DNA from: CAWAND01 sp963797485
GTDB taxonomy: Bacteria > Chloroflexota > Anaerolineae > Anaerolineales > E44-bin32
NCBI GenBank assembly: GCA_963797485.1
Contig: CAWCPF010000003.1
Span: 1,116,001-1,180,000, forward strand
Length of the DNA: 64,000 nucleotides
Direction: 5' to 3'
The notes beneath the pieces are model-generated. The model worked only from the letters and a program-made list of their open reading frames with translations. It searched no databases and was not told the DNA's origin. Each line of letters begins with the position of its first letter. The first letter of the stretch is position 1. Position numbers and translations under genes: made by a program. Shown here piece after piece: positions 1 to 7,450 of this stretch.

Positions 1-77
1 TTCGTGTTTGGTTCTGAGTGCTTGCCGGGCGGCTTCCCGCAAAGAACGCAGGACTTCGCATCTCGAGGCCGTCTGGC
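1..77 (+). repeat. attC-like site, long type, 3' part only
   Basis: The window opens inside a repeat. The right arm is visible, with the segments CTGCAAAGAACGCAGG-like, GACTTCGCATCTCGAGG, then the core box at 71-77, here GTCTGGC instead of GTTAGGC. The same right arm recurs at about 2780, 3930, 4660, 6810, 8925 and 10290. It closes the cassette to the left, which lies outside the window, and precedes the DUF885 gene. Confidence 0.75.
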
Positions 78-102
78 AGCAAAAGCGGGAAAGGCGAGAA
101 AG

Positions 103-1319
103 ATGTCGGGTCTGAATGCCCCCGCTGATTTCGTGCGATTGGCTCTCATGATCGACCGTCATTTTCCCGGCTACGTGGATGCCTACTTCGGGCCACAGGA
201 ATTGAGGGCTGAGGCCATGGAGGGCGGCATGCCCCCACTCGCCCTTCTCCAGGATTCTGCCGTCTCTATCGCCAAGTCAATCTCCGCCGACCCCAATCTC
301 TCGCACGATCGCCGCGCCTTTCTGGAGGAGGAACTGCGCTCAATGCGCACGACCCTCCGAATCCTGGCAGGCGACGCCCCGGCCTTCGTTGACGAGGTGC
401 GCCTGCTCTACGGCGTGACCCCTGCATGGGTTGACGAGCGTGTCTTCGAGGAGGCACACAGGACTTCTAGAGGACATCCTCCCTGGCACCGAGCCGCTGG
501 CCGCGCGGGTCCAGAGCTTTCGGGAGAGATCGCGCGTTCCAGTGGAAGTCGCCTTTTCCGTCATCCGCGAGTTGCTCCAGGAATTCCGCAGTCGCACCAT
601 GCGCCTATTCGGCCTTCCCTCTCAGGAGCGCGTTGAGCTCTCAGTCGTCAGCGATAAGCCATGGATGGCCTTCAACCACTACCTTGGGCGTGGAAGGTCT
701 CGCATTGAGTTCAATGACGACTTTCCGATGGAAATATGGGACATGCCCACGACGGTGGCCCATGAGGCGTATCCAGGACATCATACCGAGTATGCGATCA
801 AGGAAAGCAGACTCTTTGTCGGAGAGGGTCGAACTCGAGCACTCAATCGCTCTCAGCAACAACCCCTCCTCCCTGATCTCCGAAGGCATCGCATCGAACG
901 CGCTCCTGGCCGTCGCCTCCGAAACTGAAATCGCGGCGACATTAACTGATTGTTACATTCGGGCAGGGCTCTCCGCGAGTGATTCGCTGCGCGCAACGAC
1001 CTTCATCTATGCCTGGCGCCGTCTTAAGAGCGTGGCGGACAATCAACTGTTGATGCTTCATCGCGATCAGGCGCCCGAGAATGAGGTAGTTGACTACGGA
1101 ATTCGGCACGGCCTCAGTACCCACGAGGACGAGGCCCGCTATCTTCGATTCTTCATGGACCCCCTTTCGAGATCCTACGCCTACAACTACACACTTGGGA
1201 GCGAGCTCATAGCTACGTTCCTCGATCGGGCGCCGGACAGGACGCGGGCCTTTCGGCACTTGCTCTCGGAGCCAGTGACACCTGCGCAGCTGCGCGAGCT
1301 CGGCTCGACGCCGATCTAA
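103..1319 (+). CDS. DUF885 family protein (peptidase-like), frameshifted twice
   Basis: Three consecutive frames together give one DUF885-type protein of about 400 residues. The N-terminal part (from ATG 103) runs to about 465, a middle part to about 825, and the C-terminal part to the stop at 1319. The middle part carries the metal-site motif HEAYPGHH characteristic of DUF885 proteins, which are predicted zinc hydrolases. Both junctions lack stop-flanked remnants, so single-base indels explain them. It is the first cassette gene seen here, lying between two attC-like repeats. DUF885 proteins are usually 550-600 aa, so this version is short, with the N-terminal half reduced. The substrate is unknown. 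Confidence 0.7.
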
Positions 1320-1349
1320 GGCAAAGTCCCGGGACTCCTGCTGAGTATC

Positions 1350-1488
1350 AGCCCGATTTAGCCCTGGAAGACCACCGGGGACCTGCGGCCGGCCAGCCGC
1401 GGCGAATCGGGCCTGACATAGGTTCCAAGCGCTGGCCGGGCGGCGCCCTGCATAGAACGCAGGACTTCACATCTCGACGCCGTTATGC
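1350..1488 (+). repeat. attC-like site, long type, internal deletion
   Basis: This is the repeat following the DUF885 gene. Compared with the full copies at 2658 and 3803 it lacks about 30 bp between two GGAAGA direct repeats in the left arm. The central GGCCGGCC block and the right arm remain. The terminal core box at 1482-1488 is GTTATGC, a variant of GTTRRRY. No clear left RYYYAAC box is visible. Confidence 0.75.
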
Positions 1489-1514
1489 GGACCCATCGGG
1501 CGGGGGAGAAGTAT

Positions 1515-1619
1515 ATGGAGCCAGAGCCACTTACGGCCGAAGGAATTGAAGCCCCCCTTTTCGACGACCCCAAGTCGAGATATGATGACCATATCATTTC
1601 CAGCACTTCGGAGGTTTGA
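1515..1619 (+). CDS. small ORF, 34 aa, translationally coupled to VOC gene
   Basis: The frame starts with ATG at 1515, preceded by a GGGGGAGAA ribosome-binding sequence. It encodes an acidic 34-residue peptide and ends in TGA at 1617-1619, overlapping the ATG of the next gene by one base (TGATG). It begins right after the core box of the preceding attC-like site, which is where cassette genes start. It could be a real micro-gene, a leader that couples translation of the downstream gene, or the tail of a deleted gene. No family is recognised. Confidence 0.35.
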   Translation: MEPEPLTAEGIEAPLFDDPKSRYDDHIISSTSEV

Positions 1620-2005
1620 TGAAGCGAGTCACGGGTATTGGCGGCATCTTCTTCAAAGCCAAAGACGCTCCGGCGCTACAGGCTTGGTATAAGCAGCACT
1701 TGGGAATCGATGTACAAGTCTGGGGCGGAGCCGCCTTCGATTGGACCGATGCCGAGGGCAAGCCGGTTGCAGGCACAACTGCCTGGTTGATCGATCCGCA
1801 AGAGAGTGATCACTTTGCTCCGAGCTCTGCTCCTTTCATGGTCAACTACCGAGTGGAAGACCTCCACGCCTTGGTCAAGGCCTTGAAGGAAGAAGGCTGC
1901 ACGGTGCTCGAGAAGATTGACGAATCCGAGTATGGGAAGTTTGCCTGGGTCATCGATCCAGAAGGAAACAAGGTAGAGCTCTGGCAACCGGCCGAAGGGC
2001 AGTGA
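1619..2005 (+). CDS. VOC family protein (glyoxalase/bleomycin-resistance fold)
   Basis: This 128-aa protein has one vicinal-oxygen-chelate module pair. The N-terminal GGIFF and LGI strand-helix region is followed by the C-terminal stretch DPEGNKVELWQP, the usual VOC end motif with a metal-ligand Glu. ATG 1619 follows a GGAGG four bases upstream and overlaps the stop of the small ORF before it. VOC proteins include glyoxalases, fosfomycin thiol transferases and bleomycin-binding proteins. The substrate cannot be told here. It is carried as a cassette, followed by a compact attC at 2037. Confidence 0.85.
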   Translation: MKRVTGIGGIFFKAKDAPALQAWYKQHLGIDVQVWGGAAFDWTDAEGKPVAGTTAWLIDPQESDHFAPSSAPFMVNYRVEDLHALVKALKEEGCTVLEKIDESEYGKFAWVIDPEGNKVELWQPAEGQ

Positions 2006-2036
2006 GTCACGTAGGGCCTCGCACGAACTGAACGAC

Positions 2037-2121
2037 GCTTAACCCCTCGTTGCAGCGGACTCGCTTGCGCTTGCCGCTGAAATCAATACGACCAGCCGCA
2101 GCCATGCTTGTCTCGTTAGCC
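2037..2121 (+). repeat. attC-like site, compact type
   Basis: The left box is GCTTAAC (2037-2043), matching RYYYAAC, and the right box is GTTAGCC (2115-2121). An inner CAGCGG/CCGCTG pair forms a short stem, as in 59-base elements. The 85-bp length is within the normal attC range. Its sequence is unrelated to the long repeats around it, so the array mixes sites of different origin. Confidence 0.7.
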
Positions 2122-2208
2122 AGTGAAACCCAGGTCGGAGGCTAGGCCATCATCCAATCAAGCGCTTGGTTGGGGAGAGGTCTTGACAACAATCCAGGAG
2201 GCATCATC

Positions 2209-2676
2209 ATGTTGAAGGAATTCAGAGACTTCGTCATGCGCGGGAACGTTCTGGACCTTGCGGTCGCTGTGGTCACCGGGGCGGCCTTCGGCAAGATTGT
2301 CAGTTCCCTCGTAAACGATGTAATCATGCCGCCCGTCGGCCAACTCCTCGGGAATGTCGACTTCAGTTCACTCTATCTCAACCTATCACGGACGTCGTAC
2401 GCCACTCTAGCCGATGCCCAGGCAGCAGGCGCACCTACCTTGAATTATGGTCTCTTCATCAATAGCGTTGTCGATTTCCTGATTGTCGCGTTGGTGATCT
2501 TTTTCATTGTGAGAATGGCGAGGCGCCTTCAAAAACCAAGTGCCCAAGAGATCCCAACGCCTTCGACAAAGGAATGTCCCTATTGCCTGTCCACAATCGC
2601 CCTTCAGGCAACAAGGTGCGCCTATTGCACCTCCCAACTCAAGGAGGTTGTCGCTGCGCCAAACAACGCGATGTAG
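2209..2676 (+). CDS. mscL: large-conductance mechanosensitive channel MscL with C-terminal zinc ribbon
   Basis: This 155-aa inner-membrane channel opens under membrane tension to release solutes during hypo-osmotic shock. The N-terminal amphipathic helix begins MLKEFRDFVMRGNVLDLAVA, the diagnostic MscL signature. TM1 follows, then a periplasmic loop of about 50 residues, then TM2 (FLIVALVIFFIV) and the RR-rich cytoplasmic helix. The usual C-terminal bundle is followed by two CxxC pairs (CPYC and CAYC), a zinc-ribbon tail found in a subset of MscL proteins. ATG 2209 has AGGAGG upstream. It is carried as a cassette, and its stop lies inside the attC that follows. Confidence 0.95.
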   Translation: MLKEFRDFVMRGNVLDLAVAVVTGAAFGKIVSSLVNDVIMPPVGQLLGNVDFSSLYLNLSRTSYATLADAQAAGAPTLNYGLFINSVVDFLIVALVIFFIVRMARRLQKPSAQEIPTPSTKECPYCLSTIALQATRCAYCTSQLKEVVAAPNNAM

Positions 2677-2835
2677 CCCTGGAAGAACACCAGGATCTCC
2701 GACCGATCCCCCGGAAGACCGCCGGGGACCAGCGGCCGGCCAGATGCGGCGAATTGGGGCTAAGATAGCATCCAAGTGCTGGCCGGGCGGCTCCCTGCAA
2801 CCAACGCAGGACTTCGCATCTCAAGGCCGTTAGGC
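2658..2835 (+). repeat. attC-like site, long type, full length
   Basis: This is one of the most complete copies, 178 bp. The left box is GCCAAAC (2658-2664) and the right box GTTAGGC (2829-2835). The left arm GATGTAGCCCTGG can pair imperfectly with the right arm CAGGACTTCGCATC, leaving unpaired bases as in folded attC sites. An inner CCCCGG...CCGGGG hairpin and a GGCCGGCCAG/CTGGCCGGGC pair add structure. It overlaps the last 19 bases of mscL. Confidence 0.8.
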
Positions 2836-2866
2836 GCCGCAATCCATTGCATGCGGAGTACTGACG

Positions 2867-3295
2867 ATGGCTGAAAACAAGACGAGGGCGACGGACGCGA
2901 GCGTCCAGGGCTATTTCGACGCGATCGATGACGACACACGACGCAAGGACTGCGAGGCCCTGGCGAAGCTCATGACCAAGGCCACGAAACAGCCTCCGAA
3001 GATGTGGGGCTCAAGCATCGTCGGCTTCGGCAGCTATCATTACCGGTACGAAAGCGGTCGAGAAGGAGACTCGTGCCTTGTGGGCTTCTCATCGCGGAAG
3101 GGCGACATCAGCGTTTACGGTCTGAAAGCGGCGGCCAATGCCACGGAGCTCCTCGCAAGGCTCGGCAAGGCCAAAGCCGGGAAAGGTTGCGTCTACATTA
3201 AGACGCTCTCCGATATCGACCTGAAGGTTCTTGAGAAGCTCGTCGCCAGCGCTACCGCGGAAAGGAAGCGTCAGCATGCGTTGGGCGACGCCTAA
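2867..3295 (+). CDS. DUF1801 domain protein
   Basis: This 142-aa soluble protein has the DUF1801 core, with the segment MWGSSIVGFGSYHYRY, then a glycine and a basic patch, and KGCVYIK near the C-terminus. DUF1801 proteins (YdhG-like) are small cytoplasmic proteins, some described as iron chaperone-like. Its role here is unknown. A close paralogue lies in another cassette at 8348, and both share GCATGCGGAGT just upstream of the start, so the leader was duplicated with the gene. The stop overlaps the left box of the next attC. Confidence 0.85.
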   Translation: MAENKTRATDASVQGYFDAIDDDTRRKDCEALAKLMTKATKQPPKMWGSSIVGFGSYHYRYESGREGDSCLVGFSSRKGDISVYGLKAAANATELLARLGKAKAGKGCVYIKTLSDIDLKVLEKLVASATAERKRQHALGDA

Positions 3296-3349
3296 CCCCG
3301 CGTTGTTGCGGACTTGCTGCGCCCGCCCCTGAACGTGATATCGTTAGGC
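3290..3349 (+). repeat. attC-like site, compact type, canonical
   Basis: This site has perfect complementary end boxes, GCCTAAC at 3290-3296 and GTTAGGC at 3343-3349. The 60-bp spacing is that of a classical 59-base element. It also carries the typical CCCCGCGTTGTTGCGGACT start seen in many environmental attC sites. It begins within the last codons of the DUF1801 gene. This copy is the strongest single argument that the array is an integron. Confidence 0.88.
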
Positions 3350-3388
3350 GCCCGCATCTTCGTGCGTCCGGAAGGAGGTCATTCCCAA

Positions 3389-3778
3389 GTGAAATCGGCA
3401 CGCAACCCCGACAACATTCATCCGCCTCTCGCGGCCTACTCCCACCAGATCGAGATCACAAGTCCTGAGAGGCTCCTCGTCATCTCCGGCCAGGTAGGGA
3501 TCATGTCTGACGGAACTCTGCCGTCTGATCCGATCGCTCAGGTAGATCAAGCGCTTGCCAACATAGAGGCCAATTTCACCGCCGCCAAGATGGTGATGGC
3601 GGATGTTGTCAAATTCACGATCTACCTCGTAGGCGAAATGAGTGGCCCTCTTCGCCGCGAAGTCCTCGCCAAGCACCTCCGAGGTCACAAACCGTGCATG
3701 ACCCTGATCTATGTGGCTTCTCTCGCATCCCCTGAGTACCGCGTTGAGATCGAAGCTTGGGCGAGCGCCTCATCATAG
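3389..3778 (+). CDS. RidA/YjgF/Rid family protein
   Basis: This 129-aa protein has the usual length of the family. RidA proteins are trimeric cytosolic deaminases that hydrolyse reactive enamine/imine intermediates from PLP enzymes. Recognisable parts are the N-terminal YSHQIEI strand, LLVISGQVG, then QALANIEA and VVKFTIYL, ending in YRVEIEAWAS, the family C-terminal strand. The catalytic Arg of RidA (in the R-x-x-V region) appears replaced, as MTLIYVASLASPEYRVEIEA has its Arg at the usual late position only partly. GTG 3389 is chosen because AAGGAGGT lies nine bases upstream, just after the preceding attC. Confidence 0.85.
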   Translation: MKSARNPDNIHPPLAAYSHQIEITSPERLLVISGQVGIMSDGTLPSDPIAQVDQALANIEANFTAAKMVMADVVKFTIYLVGEMSGPLRREVLAKHLRGHKPCMTLIYVASLASPEYRVEIEAWASASS

Positions 3779-3802
3779 ATCACCTCGCGCCTCTCAGTGG
3801 GT

Positions 3803-3980
3803 CCCTAACCACACGATGGAGCCCCGGAAGAACACCAGGATCTCCGACCGACCCCCCGGGAGAATACCGGGGACCTGCGGCCGGCCAGCTGCGGGGAATC
3901 GGGTCTAAGATAGTATCCAAACGCTGGCTGGGCGGCTCCCTGCAAAGAACGCAGGACCGCGCATCTCGAGGGCGTTAGGC
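3803..3980 (+). repeat. attC-like site, long type, full length
   Basis: This 178-bp copy has a left box CCCTAAC (3803-3809, first base off consensus) and a right box GTTAGGC (3974-3980). The body is nearly identical to the copy at 2658, including ACACCAGGATCTCCGACCGA, the CCCCGG/CCGGGG hairpin, GGCCGGCCAGC and the right arm TGCAAAGAACGCAGGA. It separates the RidA and DinB cassettes. Confidence 0.8.
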
Positions 3981-4013
3981 GCACGCGAATTTGTCGCCGG
4001 ATTTGAGGAGGCC

Positions 4014-4508
4014 GTGCCAAAGACCGCGATCGAGGCGTTCGTCTGGATGAGTAACCAGGCCTACCGAGGCGACGAAGGCCAGTCCCTGTTCGGCAGCCTC
4101 CGAGACCTCCGCGCCCATGACTGGACTGCCCTACTGCCTGGCGCCGGCCGTTCAATCTCCGACATACTTGAGCATGTTGGATGGGCCAAGTGGATGTACG
4201 AAGACTACGCATTCGGTCCAGGCACGCTTCAAGGGGATGAGCCTCCCCAAATCCCGCTGCCCGGCGTGCGCGCTCGGCCGCGTGCGGAGCTCCTAGAGTG
4301 GCTGGCGCAAGGCCATCTCCGATGGGTTGCCTCCGTTGCAGCCCTTCCCGACGACGGCGAACTCGATCGCCCGCGCTTGACAAACTGGGGCGAACGCCTG
4401 CCAACAAGGGCTTTGATCCAGATCCTCATCGGCCATGACTTCTATCATGCGGGCGAACTCAACCACATCCGAGCCCTTCTTCAGGACACAGACCGTTGGC
4501 CCTACTGA
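4014..4508 (+). CDS. DinB family protein
   Basis: This 164-aa four-helix protein belongs to the DinB/YfiT-like metal-binding superfamily. The first metal His lies in EHVGWAKWMY, and the C-terminal pair is in HDFYHAGELNHIR. DinB-like proteins are cytosolic, and some act as thiol-S-transferases (bacillithiol or mycothiol type). The substrate is unknown. The start is GTG 4014 with TTTGAGGAGG upstream, placed just after the attC core box. Two further DinB-like genes lie in the window (9387, 23411). Confidence 0.85.
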   Translation: MPKTAIEAFVWMSNQAYRGDEGQSLFGSLRDLRAHDWTALLPGAGRSISDILEHVGWAKWMYEDYAFGPGTLQGDEPPQIPLPGVRARPRAELLEWLAQGHLRWVASVAALPDDGELDRPRLTNWGERLPTRALIQILIGHDFYHAGELNHIRALLQDTDRWPY

Positions 4509-4526
4509 GCCCAAACTCTTGCGTGC

Positions 4527-4703
4527 GTGTAACAGGTCAATGGAGCCCCGGAAGTACACCAGGATCTCCGACCGACCCCCCGGAAGACCACCGGGGACCT
4601 GCGGCCGGCCAACTGCGGCCGGAGCTTGTCCGATACCATCCTAGAGTCTGCCTGGCGGCTTCCTGCAAAGAACGCAGGACTTCGCATCTCGAGGCCTTCG
4701 GGC
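4527..4703 (+). repeat. attC-like site, long type, degenerate ends
   Basis: The body is a close match to the full long copies (left arm at 4540, GGCCGGCC block, right arm with TGCAAAGAACGCAGGACTTC). Both end boxes are decayed: GTGTAAC at 4527 and TTCGGGC at 4697-4703 in place of GTTAGGC. Such a site may be poorly recombinogenic, locking the flanking cassettes together. Confidence 0.72.
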
Positions 4704-4848
4704 GGCTACCATTGCCGATCCTTCAAGATAAGAAGTGGTTTCTCATGCGGCGGATACCGATTCACGACCGTCGATGGAACGTCGGGACGAAGTTCTACAT
4801 GTTAGCAACGCACCCGTCATGGGCTCCCAGGCGACGGAGGTGCCAAGA

Positions 4849-5142
4849 ATGAAATCATTGGCCATGCTGAAACACCCTAGCGGATTCTTCCCGGTGATCA
4901 TGTCGCTAGGCGCCCTCACTTCTGTGCTGATATTCCTCGCCGTGCACGGACCTGCACCCCAGGCTGACGAGGGTGCCACGGCACATATTTGGCAGCTCCT
5001 CATGGCCATCCAGGTGCCAATTGTTGTGTTCTTCGCGCTCAAATGGGTCCCCAGATCCCCTAGACAGGCCGCCCCTATCCTCGGCTTGCAGTTTTTTGCG
5101 GCGCTCCTGGCATTGACGCCAGTTTATTTGCTCCACTGGTAA
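4849..5142 (+). CDS. small membrane protein, three predicted TM segments
   Basis: This 97-aa hydrophobic protein has predicted membrane spans at about residues 10-30, 44-62 and 72-92, separated by short loops (PAPQADEG and KWVPRSPRQ). The start is ATG 4849 with GACGGAGG eight bases upstream. An in-frame ATG 38 codons earlier lacks a ribosome site. No domain is recognised, but small three-helix proteins of this type with a GPAPxADEG loop appear in other bacteria. It is carried as a cassette between a degenerate and a truncated attC. Confidence 0.7.
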   Translation: MKSLAMLKHPSGFFPVIMSLGALTSVLIFLAVHGPAPQADEGATAHIWQLLMAIQVPIVVFFALKWVPRSPRQAAPILGLQFFAALLALTPVYLLHW

Positions 5143-5211
5143 AGTTCGCTCCGCTGGGAAACCGGCGGGCAAGGGAACGCAAACCCGAATGCCTGCCACA
5201 CTCCCCACGCC

Positions 5212-5320
5212 GCCCAACAAAGCGATGGAGCCCAGGAAGAACACCAGGATCTCCGACCGATCCCCCGGAAGACCACAGGGACCTGCGGCCGGCCAGCGAC
5301 GGCGAAACGGATTTGGGCGA
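5212..5320 (+). repeat. attC-like site, long type, 5' half only
   Basis: The left box GCCCAAC (5212-5218) is a perfect RYYYAAC, and the left arm and the GGCCGGCCAG block follow. From about 5320 the sequence departs completely from the family, and no right arm or GTTAGGC box is found before the next gene at 5483. The site is therefore truncated, and the 160 bp up to 5482 hold no recognisable feature. Confidence 0.7.
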
Positions 5321-5482
5321 TCTTCGGCCGCACTCGGCGCCACTGAGCTCAGGGGGTATGCAGCCTGGCAGCATCCTATCGACTGGGCGATTCACACCTG
5401 GTTCTTGTGACCCGGTCTCCCCCGCGGCCCCAGGAACTGGTGCCAACCCTGGATTACAATATCCGAGACAAGGGAGGGACAA

Positions 5483-5737
5483 ATGACCATAGAACAGATC
5501 GTCCTCTGGATCATCGTCGGCGGAATCGCCGGCCTCTTGGCAGACGCGCTCATTTCGGGCATCCGCGTCGGCCTTGTCGGCGCGATTCTCGTCGGCATCC
5601 TTGGAGCCTTCATCGGCGGATGGCTCTTTGGGGTGCTCAACATTAGCATTGGGGTTGGATTCATCAGCGACGTAATAACCGCCTTCATCGGCGCCGCCCT
5701 TCTCCTTCTTATACTCAGGGTCTTAAGAAGGCTCTAA
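5483..5737 (+). CDS. GlsB/YeaQ/YmgE family stress-response membrane protein
   Basis: This 84-aa, highly hydrophobic protein has three membrane segments rich in glycine. The pattern IVGGIAGLLADAL near the start and GAFIGGWLFGVL in the middle is that of the transglycosylase-associated GlsB/YeaQ family of small stress-induced inner-membrane proteins, whose biochemical role is unresolved. ATG 5483 follows GGGAGGGACAA. It sits as a cassette followed by a compact attC. Confidence 0.88.
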   Translation: MTIEQIVLWIIVGGIAGLLADALISGIRVGLVGAILVGILGAFIGGWLFGVLNISIGVGFISDVITAFIGAALLLLILRVLRRL

Positions 5738-5755
5738 GTCAACCCAATCATCTCC

Positions 5756-5837
5756 CAATAACGTCTTCGGACTGGGCCTGCTCGCAGGCTACGGGTCCTC
5801 CTGGGCCAGGTGGCACAACAACTCGAGGCCGTTAGTC
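5756..5837 (+). repeat. attC-like site, compact, hybrid right end
   Basis: The left box CAATAAC lies at 5756-5762 and the right box GTTAGTC at 5831-5837, 82 bp in total. An internal GCCTGCTCGCAGGC hairpin is evident. The last 15 bases before the box (AACTCGAGGCC) match the end of the long family, so this may be a hybrid of the two site types. Confidence 0.65.
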
Positions 5838-5857
5838 GTCACGCGGAGGCTCTCGTC

Positions 5858-6682
5858 TTGAACCAACCACTTGACAAATGGGCCGCCGGCGACGCGTACG
5901 AAGCCTTCATGGGAAGATGGAGCCGACAAGTCGCCATTGAGTTTGTGAAATGGCTCGCGCCTGTCTCCAGCTCCAATTGGCTCGAAATCGGTTGCGGCAC
6001 GGGCGGTCTGACCCAGGCGATCTGCCAGGGCACACACCCCACCTCTGTGCTTGCCTGCGACCCTTCGCCGGCGTTTGTGTCTTATGCCCGCAGCTCCACG
6101 CTGAATTGTCCAGCGCAATTCCTCCTCGCAGGTGCCGACGACCCGCCTCGCCGAGACGGCGGCTTCGACGTCATCGTGTCTGGCCTGGTCCTGAACTTCC
6201 TCCCTCAGCCACTTAATGCACTTCGGATGATGATGGATAGGGTCCGCCCAAGGGGCTTGTTAGCAGCCTATGTTTGGGACTACGCGGAGGGGATGCAGTT
6301 CCTGCGGATATTCTGGGATGAGGCTGTGGCATTGGATCCGTCTGCGGCGCAGCTCGACGAAGCACGACGGTTCTCTATTTGCCAGCCTGATGCCTTGATT
6401 CAGCTCTTCAAACAGGCGGGACTGGATGCGGTGGAGACAGCGGAACTTCAAATCACCACCGTCTTTCCCGATTTCGACGCGTACTGGACGCCCTTTCTGG
6501 GAGGTACCGGTGCGGCACCATCCTACGTCGCTTCCCTCGATCTGGACACACAGCAAGAATTGAGGCGGCGCTTAGAGCGGCGATTGACCCGATCTCCCCA
6601 AGGCTCTATTAGACTGACCGCCCGCGCATTCGCCGTCCGAGGCTTGGCTATGCTCGGTAAAGCCCAGCGTGCCGCCGATTAA
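5858..6682 (+). CDS. class I SAM-dependent methyltransferase
   Basis: This 274-aa protein has the Rossmann methyltransferase motif I WLEIGCGTGGLTQAI at about residue 45 and motif II ACDPS. A motif IV-like FDVIVSGLVLNFLP follows, then a cap region and an FDAYWTPF segment. The methyl acceptor is unknown. The start is TTG 5858: GCGGAGG lies eight bases upstream and the codon is 20 bases after the attC core box, whereas upstream in-frame starts lie inside the attC. The stop overlaps the left box of the next site. Confidence 0.87.
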   Translation: MNQPLDKWAAGDAYEAFMGRWSRQVAIEFVKWLAPVSSSNWLEIGCGTGGLTQAICQGTHPTSVLACDPSPAFVSYARSSTLNCPAQFLLAGADDPPRRDGGFDVIVSGLVLNFLPQPLNALRMMMDRVRPRGLLAAYVWDYAEGMQFLRIFWDEAVALDPSAAQLDEARRFSICQPDALIQLFKQAGLDAVETAELQITTVFPDFDAYWTPFLGGTGAAPSYVASLDLDTQQELRRRLERRLTRSPQGSIRLTARAFAVRGLAMLGKAQRAAD

Positions 6683-6850
6683 CTCGATGGAGCCCTGGAA
6701 GAATAGCAGGATCTCCGACCGACCCCCGGAAGACCACCGGTGACCTGCGGCCGGCTCGCCGCGGCGAATCGGGTCTAGGATAGGTTCTAAGGGCTGGCCG
6801 GGGGGCTCCCTGCAAAGTACGCAGAACTTTGCATCTCGAGGCCGTTAGGC
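6678..6850 (+). repeat. attC-like site, long type
   Basis: The left box is GATTAAC (6678-6684) and the right box GTTAGGC (6844-6850). The body follows the family closely (left arm GATGGAGCCCTGG, CTCCGACCGACC, GGCCGGC, right arm ACTTTGCATCTCGAGG). The CCCCGG stem is slightly eroded (ACCGGTGACC). It is 173 bp long and starts within the end of the methyltransferase gene. Confidence 0.78.
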
Positions 6851-6864
6851 GTCTAGGAGCGGCA

Positions 6865-7301
6865 GTGCCATCTGAAGCCGTAAACGAAGCAACCCGTCGA
6901 GAGTGGCGCGATCTCGGCTTTTTCTACGCCCGAGACGATAACTCCAGAGCCTGGCGCATAGTCGGAACTGCGCGGGGCTTGTCGCATTTAGCAATGCCCT
7001 CTCGCACTATGCGTTAAATCCAAAGAACGAGACCGTGTCTGAGCACCAGCATCTCGGACCCTACATGTATCTTGAGATCGGTACTTGGGCAGAGCCCGAG
7101 ATCACCGATCATTGGATCGCTGGCCCACTTCCGAACCTTGCGTCTTTGGCCTCGCTAGTCGAGAGTGGCGTGCGGGAGCTCGAGGTCGGTGCTACTTTGT
7201 CGCTTCGCTCGGCGTATGCGGCTCGATCGCCCTACGACCTTGTGCTTGAGCTCCGCGCCGATGACTTTGATCCGGCCGAGGAGGACGCTGCGTGCTGGTG
7301 A
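6865..7301 (+). CDS. conserved hypothetical protein, frameshifted
   Basis: GTG 6865, with AGGAG six bases upstream, opens a frame reading NEATRREWRDLGFFYARDD. A shift near 6980 continues as FSNALSHYALNPKNETVSEH and then LGPYMYLEIG, ending ELRADDFDP near the stop at 7301. The joined product is about 144 aa. I read it as a single conserved small protein of unknown function, predicted to be soluble and cytosolic. The shift is a one-base event with no lost sequence, so it may be a sequencing indel. It is followed directly by a compact attC. Confidence 0.6.
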
Positions 7302-7305
7302 GAAC

Positions 7306-7375
7306 GCCCAACCAGGCACTCGAGCCGACCGCCGTCAGCCGGCAAAGCCCGATGGCGGCGTCTTCGTCACTGGGC
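7306..7375 (+). repeat. attC-like site, compact
   Basis: The left box GCCCAAC at 7306-7312 starts five bases after the stop codon. The right end ACTGGGC at 7369-7375 is complementary to it except for one position of the GTTGGGC expectation. An inner GCCGTCAGCCGGC segment can pair with GATGGCGGC. At 70 bp it is in the classical size range. Confidence 0.62.
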
Positions 7376-7450
7376 GCCTCGGCGGCGGCTCAGCGTGAGC
7401 GGTAGGCACAGTCGGAATGTGTAAACCCCATCGTCAAGGGGAGGAAACCA

